Source of the DNA: Clostridium caldaquaticum
Lineage (GTDB): Bacteria; Bacillota; Clostridia; Clostridiales; Clostridiaceae
Length of the DNA: 64,000 nt
Direction of reading: 5' to 3'
Assembly: GCF_023806125.1 (NCBI RefSeq)
Contig: NZ_JAMSKT010000016.1
Coordinates: 1-64,000, forward strand
The notes beneath the pieces were generated by a model. That model was given only the letters and a program-made list of their open reading frames with translations. It was not told where the DNA came from and ran no database searches. Below are positions 1 to 8,482 of this stretch, in pieces (within the stretch, counting starts at the first letter, position 1; every line of letters starts with the position of its first letter). The translations under genes were made by a program, and so were the position numbers.

Positions 1-1
1 G

Positions 2-598
2 AAAGCCTTTAAAGATGACTACGACACACCAATTAAGGTAGGGAAGAAGGTTGCGGTAGTTGGCGGAGGTAACGTAGCAATGGATGCTGCAAGAACTGCC
101 TTAAGACTTGGAGCAGAGGTTCACATAGTATACAGACGTTCAGAAGCGGAGCTTCCTGCAAGAGTGGAAGAAGTACATCATGCTAAAGAAGAAGGAGTAA
201 TATTTGACGTTTTAACAAACCCTACAGAAATACTTGCAGATGAAAAGGGCTGGGTTAAAGGTATGAAATGTATAAAGATGGAGCTTGGAGAGCCTGACGC
301 TTCAGGAAGAAGAAAGCCTGTTGAGGTTCCAGATTCTGAATTTATAATGGATGTAGATACAGTTATAATGTCTCTTGGTACTTCTCCAAATCCGCTTATA
401 TCTTCAACTACTAAAGGTTTAGAAATAAATAAGAGAAAGTGCATAATAGCAGAAGAAGAAACAGGACTTACTACTAAAGAAAGAGTTTATGCAGGCGGAG
501 ACGCAGTTACAGGTGCTGCAACAGTAATTCTTGCTATGGGAGCTGGTAAAAAAGCTGCCAAGGCTATAGATGAGTTTTTATCAAATGTAAATGAATAG
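2..598 (+). CDS. NADPH-dependent glutamate synthase / NfnB-like flavoprotein, C-terminal part
   Basis: The reading frame is open from base 2, so the N-terminus lies outside the window; about 198 residues are visible. A Rossmann nucleotide-binding motif (VVGGGNVAMDAART) is followed by an IVYRRS segment. The C-terminus GDAVTGAATVILAMGAGKKAA is typical of the GltA/GltD pyridine nucleotide-disulfide oxidoreductase family. That family moves electrons from NAD(P)H through FAD and Fe-S centres. In clostridia the same family includes NfnB of the electron-bifurcating ferredoxin:NADP transhydrogenase, and the missing upstream gene would decide between the two. A hairpin terminator follows directly. Confidence 0.85.
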   Translation, partial: KAFKDDYDTPIKVGKKVAVVGGGNVAMDAARTALRLGAEVHIVYRRSEAELPARVEEVHHAKEEGVIFDVLTNPTEILADEKGWVKGMKCIKMELGEPDASGRRKPVEVPDSEFIMDVDTVIMSLGTSPNPLISSTTKGLEINKRKCIIAEEETGLTTKERVYAGGDAVTGAATVILAMGAGKKAAKAIDEFLSNVNE

Positions 599-602
599 TG
601 AT

Positions 603-638
603 AAGGACAGTATCTTAGGGTGCTGTCCTTTGTTTTTT
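603..638 (+). terminator. Rho-independent terminator
   Basis: The inverted repeat AAGGACAG / CTGTCCTT (603-610 and 623-630) is followed by TTGTTTTTT. It ends the transcript of the flavoprotein gene. Confidence 0.85.
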
Positions 639-653
639 ATCATGATTATTTTA

Positions 654-682
654 TTGAAAATAATTATTTTATAGTATATATT
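654..682 (+). promoter_or_regulatory. Putative sigma-A promoter for the ogg gene
   Basis: TTGAAA at 654-659 and TATATT at 677-682 are separated by 17 bases, just downstream of the previous terminator and about 55 bases before the GTG start. Confidence 0.5.
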
Positions 683-736
683 TAGACTAAAAGATGAAAA
701 TTATAGGTAATAAGTTTTTAGAGGAGAGATTTTACT

Positions 737-1636
737 GTGGATTTTACTGGAATTAAGGAGTTTGAAAAGGGCGTTATAGTTGAAAATGTAAAAAATTTTG
801 AACTGCCTCATATATTTGACTGTGGACAATGTTTTAGATGGAACAGACAAGAAAACAGCAATTACATAGGAGTAGCCTTTGGCAAAGTCATTGAAGTTGA
901 AAGAAGAAATGATGATTTAATTATATATAATACAAATGAAGAAGAATTTAATAAAATCTGGGTTCATTATTTTGATTTAAATAGAGATTATGGAAAAATA
1001 AAAGAAGTTTTAAGTGAAGATCCTCTGCTGAAAAGTTCTGTAGAGTTTGGATATGGTATAAGGCTTTTAAAGCAGGAACCTTTTGAAATTGTAATATCTT
1101 TTATAATTTCTGCAAATAACAGAATTCCTATGATTAAAAGAGCTATTGAAAATATAAGCAGGGCATATGGAACACCTGTAGAATATAAAGGGAAGATATA
1201 TTATACATTCCCTGAAGCAGAAAAACTTCATGAAGCTGAAACTGAAGATATTGAGGCTTTAGGTACAGGTTTTAGAGCTAAATATATAATTGATACTGTA
1301 GATAAAATTTACAGAAGTTTAAAAGAAGATTATAAAAAAGAGTATGATTTAAACTGGATAAAGGCTCAAGATGATGATATATGTCACGAAGCACTGCAGA
1401 TTTTCAGCGGAATAGGTCCTAAAGTAGCAGACTGCATCATGCTTTTTTCTATGAATAAGTATTCAGCTTTTCCTGTAGATGTATGGGTGAAAAGGGCAAT
1501 GCAGCACTTTTATCTTGCACCAGATGTGTCATTAAAGAAGATAAGAGAGTTTGGAAGAAATAAATTTGGAAAGCTTAGCGGCTTTGCACAGCAGTATTTA
1601 TTCTACTATGCAAGAGAAAATAATATAAATGTTTAG
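737..1636 (+). CDS. ogg: 8-oxoguanine DNA glycosylase (OGG1 type)
   Basis: A 299-residue base-excision repair enzyme that removes oxidised guanine from DNA and should also nick the abasic site. The N-terminal OGG domain (FDCGQCFRW near residue 27) is followed by a helix-hairpin-helix GPD module: FSGIGPKVADCI, where the lysine is the expected Schiff-base nucleophile, then FPVDVWVKR with the conserved aspartate. The GTG start is preceded by GAGGAGA. The length fits bacterial OGG1-like enzymes. The next gene begins 21 bases downstream, suggesting cotranscription. Confidence 0.88.
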   Translation: MDFTGIKEFEKGVIVENVKNFELPHIFDCGQCFRWNRQENSNYIGVAFGKVIEVERRNDDLIIYNTNEEEFNKIWVHYFDLNRDYGKIKEVLSEDPLLKSSVEFGYGIRLLKQEPFEIVISFIISANNRIPMIKRAIENISRAYGTPVEYKGKIYYTFPEAEKLHEAETEDIEALGTGFRAKYIIDTVDKIYRSLKEDYKKEYDLNWIKAQDDDICHEALQIFSGIGPKVADCIMLFSMNKYSAFPVDVWVKRAMQHFYLAPDVSLKKIREFGRNKFGKLSGFAQQYLFYYARENNINV

Positions 1637-1657
1637 AACATAGTTTAAGGAGAAATT

Positions 1658-2374
1658 ATGCTGAAATGGATAAAATACAATATTAAAAAATGTTTAGAAA
1701 TATTGAATAAAAATAAAGCATACATAGTTTTAGGTTTAGTTTTTTTATTTATAGCTGCCATAGCTTACGAGTATTATAGTCAGTACTTTCATGTACTGAA
1801 AAATCCTAAGAAGATAAAAGAAATTATATTATCTTTTAAACAGTACAGCCTTTTAGCATTTTTATTGCTACAAATTATACAAGTAGTTGCTTTTTTTATA
1901 CCTGGTGAAGTAATTCAGATTGCTGGGGGATACATATACGGTACAGCTTTAGGAGGAGTAATTTCATTAATTGGAATAAGTTTGGGCAGTGCCGCTGTTT
2001 ATTCAATATCAAGGCTTTTCGGAAAACCTTTAATAAGAAAAATAATATCTAATAAACAGCTTAATTTTTTCCATAAGCTTTTAAAGCTGGGAAGCATTAA
2101 TTTTGTAGTATTTCTTCTATATCTCATTCCAGGAATACCTAAGGATGTTTTGGCTTATATCTGTGGAATTTCGGATATAAATTTCAGAAATTTTATTTTA
2201 TATTCAACCTTAGGAAGAATACCAGGTATATTTATATCCGCATTTTTTGGTGCAAGGATGTACAGCGGTCAAAAGGGAATATTAATTTTCATTGCAGTAG
2301 TTATGTCTTCTTTATTCATTTTAGGAGTAATTAGAGGAGAGAAAATAATAAAAAGCCTGGTTAAAAAAGAATAA
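1658..2374 (+). CDS. TVP38/TMEM64 (VTT-domain) membrane protein
   Basis: A 238-residue polytopic membrane protein. A basic N-terminus and one membrane helix lead into a VTT/SNARE-associated core containing FIPGEVIQIAGGYIYG, GSAAVYSISRLFG and YLIPGIPKDVLAYICG, all typical of the DedA-like TVP38 family. Relatives are thought to act in lipid scrambling or membrane homeostasis, but a role for this one is not established. It follows ogg closely with an AAGGAG ribosome-binding site. Confidence 0.82.
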   Translation: MLKWIKYNIKKCLEILNKNKAYIVLGLVFLFIAAIAYEYYSQYFHVLKNPKKIKEIILSFKQYSLLAFLLLQIIQVVAFFIPGEVIQIAGGYIYGTALGGVISLIGISLGSAAVYSISRLFGKPLIRKIISNKQLNFFHKLLKLGSINFVVFLLYLIPGIPKDVLAYICGISDINFRNFILYSTLGRIPGIFISAFFGARMYSGQKGILIFIAVVMSSLFILGVIRGEKIIKSLVKKE

Positions 2375-2394
2375 TAGTATAAAAATAGGAAGTA

Positions 2395-2423
2395 TTGTTT
2401 TAATATTCGGATTATGGTACAAT
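2395..2423 (+). promoter_or_regulatory. Putative sigma-A promoter
   Basis: TTGTTT at 2395-2400, a 17-base spacer and TACAAT at 2418-2423 lie about 40 bases before the start of the conserved hypothetical gene at 2461. Confidence 0.45.
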
Positions 2424-2460
2424 TTAGATATTAATACAGTGGAAGAGATGGGGGATTATA

Positions 2461-3078
2461 ATGGACTTCAATGCTTATCAGAATATGATAGCTAAAATTG
2501 ATGGGGTAATTAATGTTAAGATTATAGATGAAAATGAGGAAATAAAGGAAGTACATATATTAGCAAATAATTTAAGAGCCCCCAAGCAGATAGTAAGGGA
2601 TATAGAATCTTCACTGATGGCGGCTTACGGCTATAGAATAGATAGAAAGCTTATAAGCATTGCGCAGATTCAGACAGAGGATTCAGAAACTTTAAGAAGA
2701 ATAAAATATAGCGGGATAAATCTTAAGACTGAAGGAATAGCTTTAGAATGCAGTGTAAACCTTATTTATGAAGGAGAAGAATACTGCGAATTAGTAAACG
2801 GCATTAAGACTGCTGCAAACAGAAAGAAAATAGTAGCTGATGCAACAGTTAAAACTATTGAGAAAATCCTTGGACAAGCTTATTTATTTAATGTTGAAGA
2901 CGTAATATTAAGCAGCAGCAGAGATATTAACTTTGTTTCAGTTTTAGTTAATATGGTAGTTAATGAAGGAGAACATATTATGGTAGGCTCAGCTATTGTC
3001 AGACATGATATAAACGAAGCTATAGTAAAGGCAACTTTGGATGCTGTAAACAGAAGGATTCAAAGGGACACATTTTAA
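2461..3078 (+). CDS. Conserved protein of unknown function, upstream of HD-GYP gene
   Basis: A soluble 205-residue protein with no signal peptide or membrane segment. The N-terminal part (IDGVINVKIIDENEEIKEVHI, then RAPKQIVRDIESSL) resembles a small domain that I recall as common in Firmicutes near HD-domain genes, but I cannot assign a function. The C-terminal half looks like an alpha/beta repeat (EGIALECSVNLIYEG ... FVSVLVNMVVNEGEHIMVGSAIV). A strong GGGGG ribosome-binding site precedes the ATG. The neighbouring HD-GYP gene hints at a link to signalling, which is inference only. Confidence 0.6.
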   Translation: MDFNAYQNMIAKIDGVINVKIIDENEEIKEVHILANNLRAPKQIVRDIESSLMAAYGYRIDRKLISIAQIQTEDSETLRRIKYSGINLKTEGIALECSVNLIYEGEEYCELVNGIKTAANRKKIVADATVKTIEKILGQAYLFNVEDVILSSSRDINFVSVLVNMVVNEGEHIMVGSAIVRHDINEAIVKATLDAVNRRIQRDTF

Positions 3079-3086
3079 TACTGCTT

Positions 3087-3281
3087 ATAAAGGCCGGTTG
3101 TTTTTTTCAGCCCTTAGCGGAGTGAATTATGACAAGTCTTAGCGGATACTTGTTAATAATCCATAAGGGGGAATTTTAAATGAAAAAGTTAGTATCTGTT
3201 TTATTAGCTATACTTGCTCTTGCTATAGCAGGTGGTTCAACATTTACTTGGCTATAAAAATATAAACTCACCGGCCTTTAT
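3087..3281 (+). other. Structured leader with 12-bp flanking inverted repeat and repeated ribosome-binding sites
   Basis: A perfect 12-bp inverted repeat (ATAAAGGCCGGT at 3087-3098, ACCGGCCTTTAT at 3270-3281) encloses a 25-codon ORF. Inside it, CCCTTAG (3111-3117) can pair with the Shine-Dalgarno of the small ORF (TAAGGGG), and GACAAGT can pair with ACTTGTT between them, giving a long imperfect hairpin. The 14-base sequence ATCCATAAGGGGGA occurs twice, at 3159-3172 and 3283-3296, once before each start codon. This suggests translational control of the peptide and of the HD-GYP gene. No known riboswitch class was recognised. Confidence 0.5.
3180..3257 (+). CDS. 25-residue hydrophobic small peptide
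   Basis: A short ORF with a strong AAGGGGG ribosome-binding site 8 bases upstream of ATG. The peptide has an MKK start, a hydrophobic stretch LVSVLLAILALAIAGG and a short tail STFTWL, so it could be a small membrane peptide or a secreted signal peptide. Its ribosome-binding site is a copy of the one serving the HD-GYP gene 44 bases further on, and it can be masked by upstream RNA pairing. No family was recognised. A regulatory leader peptide is a fair alternative. Confidence 0.5.
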   Translation: MKKLVSVLLAILALAIAGGSTFTWL

Positions 3282-3301
3282 TATCCATAAGGGGGATAGT
3301 A

Positions 3302-4570
3302 ATGAGAGATTTGACGTTTAAAATGAAAGCTTATATAGTTTCAGTACCGATTTTAACAGCATTATGTTTAGTATTTTTTATTTCAAATAATTATATCCCT
3401 GTTCATGTTGCAGATTACGTTGATATATTATTTTTTTCATTACTAATGATGGCAACAGAGAGCTTTATGGTTCCTTTTAGAGGAATTGCTGTTAGCACAA
3501 GCTTTGCAGTGCAGCTGGCTGCATTTTTACTATTTAAACCCTTAACTGCCATAATAATTATGATTATTGGTTTTTCTTTAAGAGTTGTAAAATTTAATGG
3601 CAAGTTTAATCATATATTAAATACACCTTTATATAAAACTTTATATAATTATTCAGCTTTAGTTCTGCCAATAATACTAGGCAATTTTTTATATGTAGCT
3701 TTTAATGGAACCTTTTTACTGGAAAACATTTGGGGGGAGATACTTCATATAAGTGTGTTCTGTATAACAGTTTTTATAGTTAATACTTTATTAGCTTCTA
3801 TATTATTTTCTTTACTACACAATAAGAATATACTTTATTTTTTTATAAGCAACTTAAAATTAGGACTTTTGAGCAGTATTGCTATGGCTCCTTTTGGACT
3901 TTTGTTAGCATTTGTTTTTAAGAAGTATAGTTTTGGCGGAGTTTTATTGCTGTTATTTCCAATTATTCTTGCCAGATATACCTTTTCACTTTACATAGAA
4001 AGCAAAACCCAATATGTTCAGACTGTGGACAGCTTAATGCGTGCTATGGAAGCAAGAGATAAATATACGGAAGGGCATTCTCAGAGAGTTGCTGAAATTG
4101 CTTGTGAAATTGCCAGAGAGTTAAAGTATAACGATATAAAAATAGAGCAGATTAATATTGCAGCACTTTTGCATGATGTTGGAAAGATAGGCATAGACGA
4201 TCAAATACTTAACAAGCCTGGAAAATTAACAGAGGAAGAATATAAAATAATTAAAAGCCACCCAGAGATAGGCTACAATATACTTAAGGATATAAAAAAT
4301 CTTGAGAATATTCTGCCTATAGTTCGTCATCATCATGAAATGTATGATGGAAAAGGTTATCCGGAAGGTAAAATGGCAGAGGAATTAAACCTAGATGTAT
4401 TTATTATACAGCTTGCAGATTCTATTGATGCTATGGCAACAGACAGACCTTATAGAAAGGCTTTATCAAAGGAGCAGATTATATCTGAAATAACTAAATA
4501 TTCTGGTTCTCAGTTTCATCCTAAGGTAGTACAGGCTTATCTTAATATAATAGAGAAGAAAGCGGTGTAG
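3302..4570 (+). CDS. Membrane-anchored HD-GYP domain protein (probable c-di-GMP phosphodiesterase)
   Basis: A 422-residue protein. About six hydrophobic segments span residues 10-230, forming a membrane sensor region. A linker (YVQTVDSLMRAMEARDKYTEGHSQRVAEIA) follows, then a complete HD-GYP domain: LLHDVGKIGI near residue 290, HHHEMYDGKGYPEG near 342-355, and LADSIDAMATDRPYR. These are the metal-binding and GYP signatures of enzymes that hydrolyse cyclic di-GMP. The ribosome-binding site GGGGGAT is part of a repeated leader element. The next gene starts 2 bases after the stop, so the two are cotranscribed. The pilus operon 4 kb downstream carries a c-di-GMP riboswitch. Confidence 0.88.
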   Translation: MRDLTFKMKAYIVSVPILTALCLVFFISNNYIPVHVADYVDILFFSLLMMATESFMVPFRGIAVSTSFAVQLAAFLLFKPLTAIIIMIIGFSLRVVKFNGKFNHILNTPLYKTLYNYSALVLPIILGNFLYVAFNGTFLLENIWGEILHISVFCITVFIVNTLLASILFSLLHNKNILYFFISNLKLGLLSSIAMAPFGLLLAFVFKKYSFGGVLLLLFPIILARYTFSLYIESKTQYVQTVDSLMRAMEARDKYTEGHSQRVAEIACEIARELKYNDIKIEQINIAALLHDVGKIGIDDQILNKPGKLTEEEYKIIKSHPEIGYNILKDIKNLENILPIVRHHHEMYDGKGYPEGKMAEELNLDVFIIQLADSIDAMATDRPYRKALSKEQIISEITKYSGSQFHPKVVQAYLNIIEKKAV

Positions 4571-4572
4571 AC

Positions 4573-5121
4573 ATGTTTATTCAAGCGTTGATAATTGCAG
4601 TAATAATAGGATATATTTTAAAGGGCAGCTTAAAAAATATAGATGCTTCCTCAATAAAAGGTCTTTATTTTGTGTTTACAGCATTTTTAATTGAATTTAT
4701 TCTTATTATGCTTATAAGAAACCAGTATTTAACTAGGGGGATTGTAACGTATGTAGTGAACTTTATAATGTATTTACTATTATTTGTGTTTATATATGTA
4801 AATAGGAGAAATAAATGGATTGTTTTAATGGGTATAGGATTCCTTCTAAACGCAATACCTATATTTTTAAATGGGGGAGCTATGCCTGTAAGCTTAAGTG
4901 CAGTTAAAGCAGCAGGAATTACACAGAATGTTTCATCAGAAGGACTATATAGGCTTATAGATGAAGGTACAAAGCTTGCTTTTTTAGGAGACGTAATTCC
5001 GGTTAAATATCCAAGACCTTTTGCTGTCAGCATTGGGGATATTGTTGGTGCTATTGGCCTTATGCTGTTTGTTATTACTGGTATGCAAAGAAAGAAAACT
5101 GAAATTAAATATGTGAAATAG
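4573..5121 (+). CDS. DUF5317 family membrane protein
   Basis: A 182-residue protein with about five hydrophobic helices. FLNGGAMPVSLSAVKAAGI and the C-terminal IPVKYPRPFAVSIGDIVGA fit the DUF5317 family, which often accompanies HD-GYP genes in clostridia. It starts 2 bases after the HD-GYP stop codon. Its function is unknown. A bidirectional hairpin separates it from the convergent gene at 5183. Confidence 0.75.
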   Translation: MFIQALIIAVIIGYILKGSLKNIDASSIKGLYFVFTAFLIEFILIMLIRNQYLTRGIVTYVVNFIMYLLLFVFIYVNRRNKWIVLMGIGFLLNAIPIFLNGGAMPVSLSAVKAAGITQNVSSEGLYRLIDEGTKLAFLGDVIPVKYPRPFAVSIGDIVGAIGLMLFVITGMQRKKTEIKYVK

Positions 5122-5145
5122 AAAAGTATTATTTGTGAAAAAATC

Positions 5146-5180
5146 AGGGACATCACCTTATATGCAGGTATGTCCCTTTT
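5146..5180. terminator. Bidirectional hairpin terminator
   Basis: AGGGACAT (5146-5153) pairs with ATGTCCCT (5170-5177) and is followed by TTT. It lies between convergent genes. Confidence 0.75.
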
Positions 5181-5182
5181 AA

Positions 5183-5827
5183 TTAAACTGTATTTTTCAT
5201 AGTTTTTCTATATATAAAATATAAAATTATGCTGAACAAAGCTATTAAAACTAAAATCATTACAGCACAGTGAAAAAAGAACTCCTGGGGAAGTACATTA
5301 ATTATTGGATCACTTATCGGGTCAAATTCCCAATAATCATTATTGAAAAAAATTTTATGAAATGCGGTAAAGCTTTTGTCAAAGTTTATGGCAAAGGGTA
5401 TTGAGAGTGCAACTGGTATGGATATAAGCGCTGCAAAGCTCCATTTTAAAAACAGAAAGTTTTTCTGTAGTACCTTGTATATTACTCCTATTAAGCTTAA
5501 AAAGCCTGTAATATACAGTAAAGAATTAAAATTCATAAATATGTTTTTTACTTCTGCAAAGTGTATTTCACCTTCTCTTGAAACTTTAAAAGAAGGCATG
5601 CTTAATTTAGTTATTTTCCTATCCTGTATATAGTCAATAAGTATATTATAATTTTTAATAATCTCCTCTTTTGACATATTGTAATTTTCAGCTATTTTTA
5701 AATATTCTATGTCAAAGTAATAAAGCTGTCTGAAAGCTAACACGGTTTTAACGGTTAAAGATATTAAAAAAAGTGCTAAAGCTAAGGAAACAATAGCTGT
5801 AGTTAATCTGTTAAGGCTTTTGTGCAT
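5183..5827 (-). CDS. TIGR01906/DUF1461 family integral membrane protein
   Basis: A 214-residue protein with a helix near the N-terminus and three further helices after residue 115. The motif YLKIAENYNMSKEEIIKNYNILIDYI and an extracytoplasmic loop ending FHKIFFNNDYWEFDP are typical of this family of unknown function. An in-frame ATG lies five codons upstream, but GGGAGGA sits correctly before the ATG at 5827, so that start was chosen. It is transcribed alone and convergent to the DUF5317 gene. Confidence 0.75.
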   Translation of the reverse strand: MHKSLNRLTTAIVSLALALFLISLTVKTVLAFRQLYYFDIEYLKIAENYNMSKEEIIKNYNILIDYIQDRKITKLSMPSFKVSREGEIHFAEVKNIFMNFNSLLYITGFLSLIGVIYKVLQKNFLFLKWSFAALISIPVALSIPFAINFDKSFTAFHKIFFNNDYWEFDPISDPIINVLPQEFFFHCAVMILVLIALFSIILYFIYRKTMKNTV

Positions 5828-6161
5828 AAAAAATCCTCCCATCTGTTTATAACTTTATTTTATATAATGACTTTAATATAGTCAACTTTCGGGTAGAGTG
5901 TAGTGAAAATGTAGCTTGCTTCTAGTATGCATCTTTTAAAAGATATATTAATATTTTTAAGATTTATACATAATTGTTTAAAAGTATGATAATAATATCT
6001 AATGTTTGAACGATATTGTTAATATTTGCTAACAATTGAGAGGTAAAAATTTTAAAACTAGAAAAATAATGAAAATAAGAGTAAAATAGCAAAATAGTAA
6101 AATAAACTGAAATATTATAGACTTTTTAAGATTAAATAGCCTAAAAAGGAAAAGATGGAAT
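5828..6161. other. Long AT-rich intergenic region, no gene seen
   Basis: About 330 bases of very AT-rich DNA between the divergent TIGR01906 and groES genes. It must hold the promoter of the minus-strand gene. The short ORFs in it lack ribosome-binding sites and coding character, and I see no repeat or RNA structure worth naming. Confidence 0.5.
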
Positions 6162-6191
6162 TTGATATTATAAATACATTTATTTATTATT
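6162..6191 (+). promoter_or_regulatory. Putative sigma-A promoter of groESL
   Basis: TTGATA at 6162-6167 and TATTAT at 6186-6191 have an 18-base spacer. The CIRCE operator begins 7 bases downstream of the -10 box, covering the expected transcription start. Confidence 0.55.
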
Positions 6192-6198
6192 ATAAATG

Positions 6199-6225
6199 TA
6201 TTAGCACTCATCAATGACGAGTGCT
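6199..6225. promoter_or_regulatory. CIRCE operator (HrcA binding site)
   Basis: TTAGCACTC, nine bases, then GAGTGCTAA: an exact match to the CIRCE consensus. The heat-shock repressor HrcA binds this site, so groESL here should be HrcA-controlled. Confidence 0.97.
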
Positions 6226-6279
6226 AACAAAAATGAGTTCATAATATACTAAATTATAATACATTAAGGAGGGGTTTAA

Positions 6280-6564
6280 ATGAGAATTAGACCACTTGGT
6301 GACAGAGTTGTTATTAAAAAACTTGAAGCAGAAGAAAAAACAAAGAGCGGTATAGTGCTTACAGGTACCGCAAAAGAAAAACCACAAGAAGCTGAGGTTG
6401 TTGCAGTAGGACCTGGCGGAATGGTTGATGGAAAAGAAGTTAAAATGGAAGTTAAGGTAGGAGATAAGGTATTATTCTCCAAGTACTCTGGAACTGAAGT
6501 AAAGGTAGATGGGGAAGAGTACACAATAGTTCGCCAAGACGACATATTAGCGGTAGTTGAATAA
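6280..6564 (+). CDS. groES: Co-chaperonin GroES
   Basis: A 94-residue 10-kDa chaperonin with the [11 protein letters not shown] start, the mobile loop region [17 protein letters not shown], and [26 protein letters not shown] at the end. The heptamer caps GroEL and assists folding in the cytoplasm. The ribosome-binding site is AAGGAGG. It is the first gene of the CIRCE-controlled operon, with groEL 27 bases downstream. Confidence 0.98.
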   Translation: MRIRPLGDRVVIKKLEAEEKTKSGIVLTGTAKEKPQEAEVVAVGPGGMVDGKEVKMEVKVGDKVLFSKYSGTEVKVDGEEYTIVRQDDILAVVE

Positions 6565-6576
6565 TTAAAAAATTAG

Positions 6577-8220
<1,644 letters not shown>

Positions 8221-8228
8221 AATAAATG

Positions 8229-8259
8229 GAGTCTCTCATAATATGGGAGGCTCTTTTTT
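8229..8259 (+). terminator. Rho-independent terminator of groESL
   Basis: GAGTCTCTCAT (8229-8239) pairs with ATGGGAGGCTC (8243-8253), with G-U pairs, followed by TTTTTT. Confidence 0.85.
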
Positions 8260-8293
8260 AACATTTTTTTTATAAACAGACAAACAATACTTA

Positions 8294-8322
8294 TTGAAAA
8301 GGTAAATTAATGTTGATATAAT
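8294..8322 (+). promoter_or_regulatory. Sigma-A promoter of the type IV pilus operon
   Basis: TTGAAA at 8294-8299, a spacer of 17 bases and a perfect TATAAT at 8317-8322. Transcription would start near 8329, leaving a leader of about 150 bases that contains the riboswitch. Confidence 0.75.
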
Positions 8323-8368
8323 TAAAATGAAGTTAGAATTTGAAAATATTAAGATAATTTTAAATATT

Positions 8369-8446
8369 TCTGTTTTGAAGACGAAGATGCATTATCTTTA
8401 TTTGGGCACTTGGGTAATGCGGAGCAAGTAGTGCAACCGGTCAGTT
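8369..8446 (+). promoter_or_regulatory. Cyclic di-GMP-II riboswitch aptamer
   Basis: The leader contains TTTGGGCACTTG, a short variable hairpin, then AGTAGTGCAACCG. This is the conserved core of the c-di-GMP-II class as I recall it from the Clostridium acetobutylicum aptamer structure, including GGGCAC pairing with GTGC and the purine-rich GAAGACGAAGATG upstream. The 3' end of the aptamer overlaps the first strand of the following terminator. Ligand binding should therefore block the terminator and switch the operon on, as reported for the pilA1 leader of C. difficile. The outer boundaries are approximate. Confidence 0.88.
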
Positions 8447-8467
8447 CTTTTGGACTGGCCTTTTTTT
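8439..8467 (+). terminator. Attenuator hairpin of the pilus leader
   Basis: GGTCAGTTC (8439-8447) pairs with GGACTGGCC (8452-8460) around a TTTT loop, followed by seven T. Its first strand is shared with the riboswitch 3' end, which makes it the expression platform. Confidence 0.88.
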
Positions 8468-8482
8468 ACAGGGGAGTAGGTT

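Noticed and set aside
6029-6214. Minus-strand 61-codon ORF in the groES upstream region
   Set aside because: It overlaps the groESL promoter and CIRCE operator, has no ribosome-binding site and is composed of low-complexity AT-rich codons.
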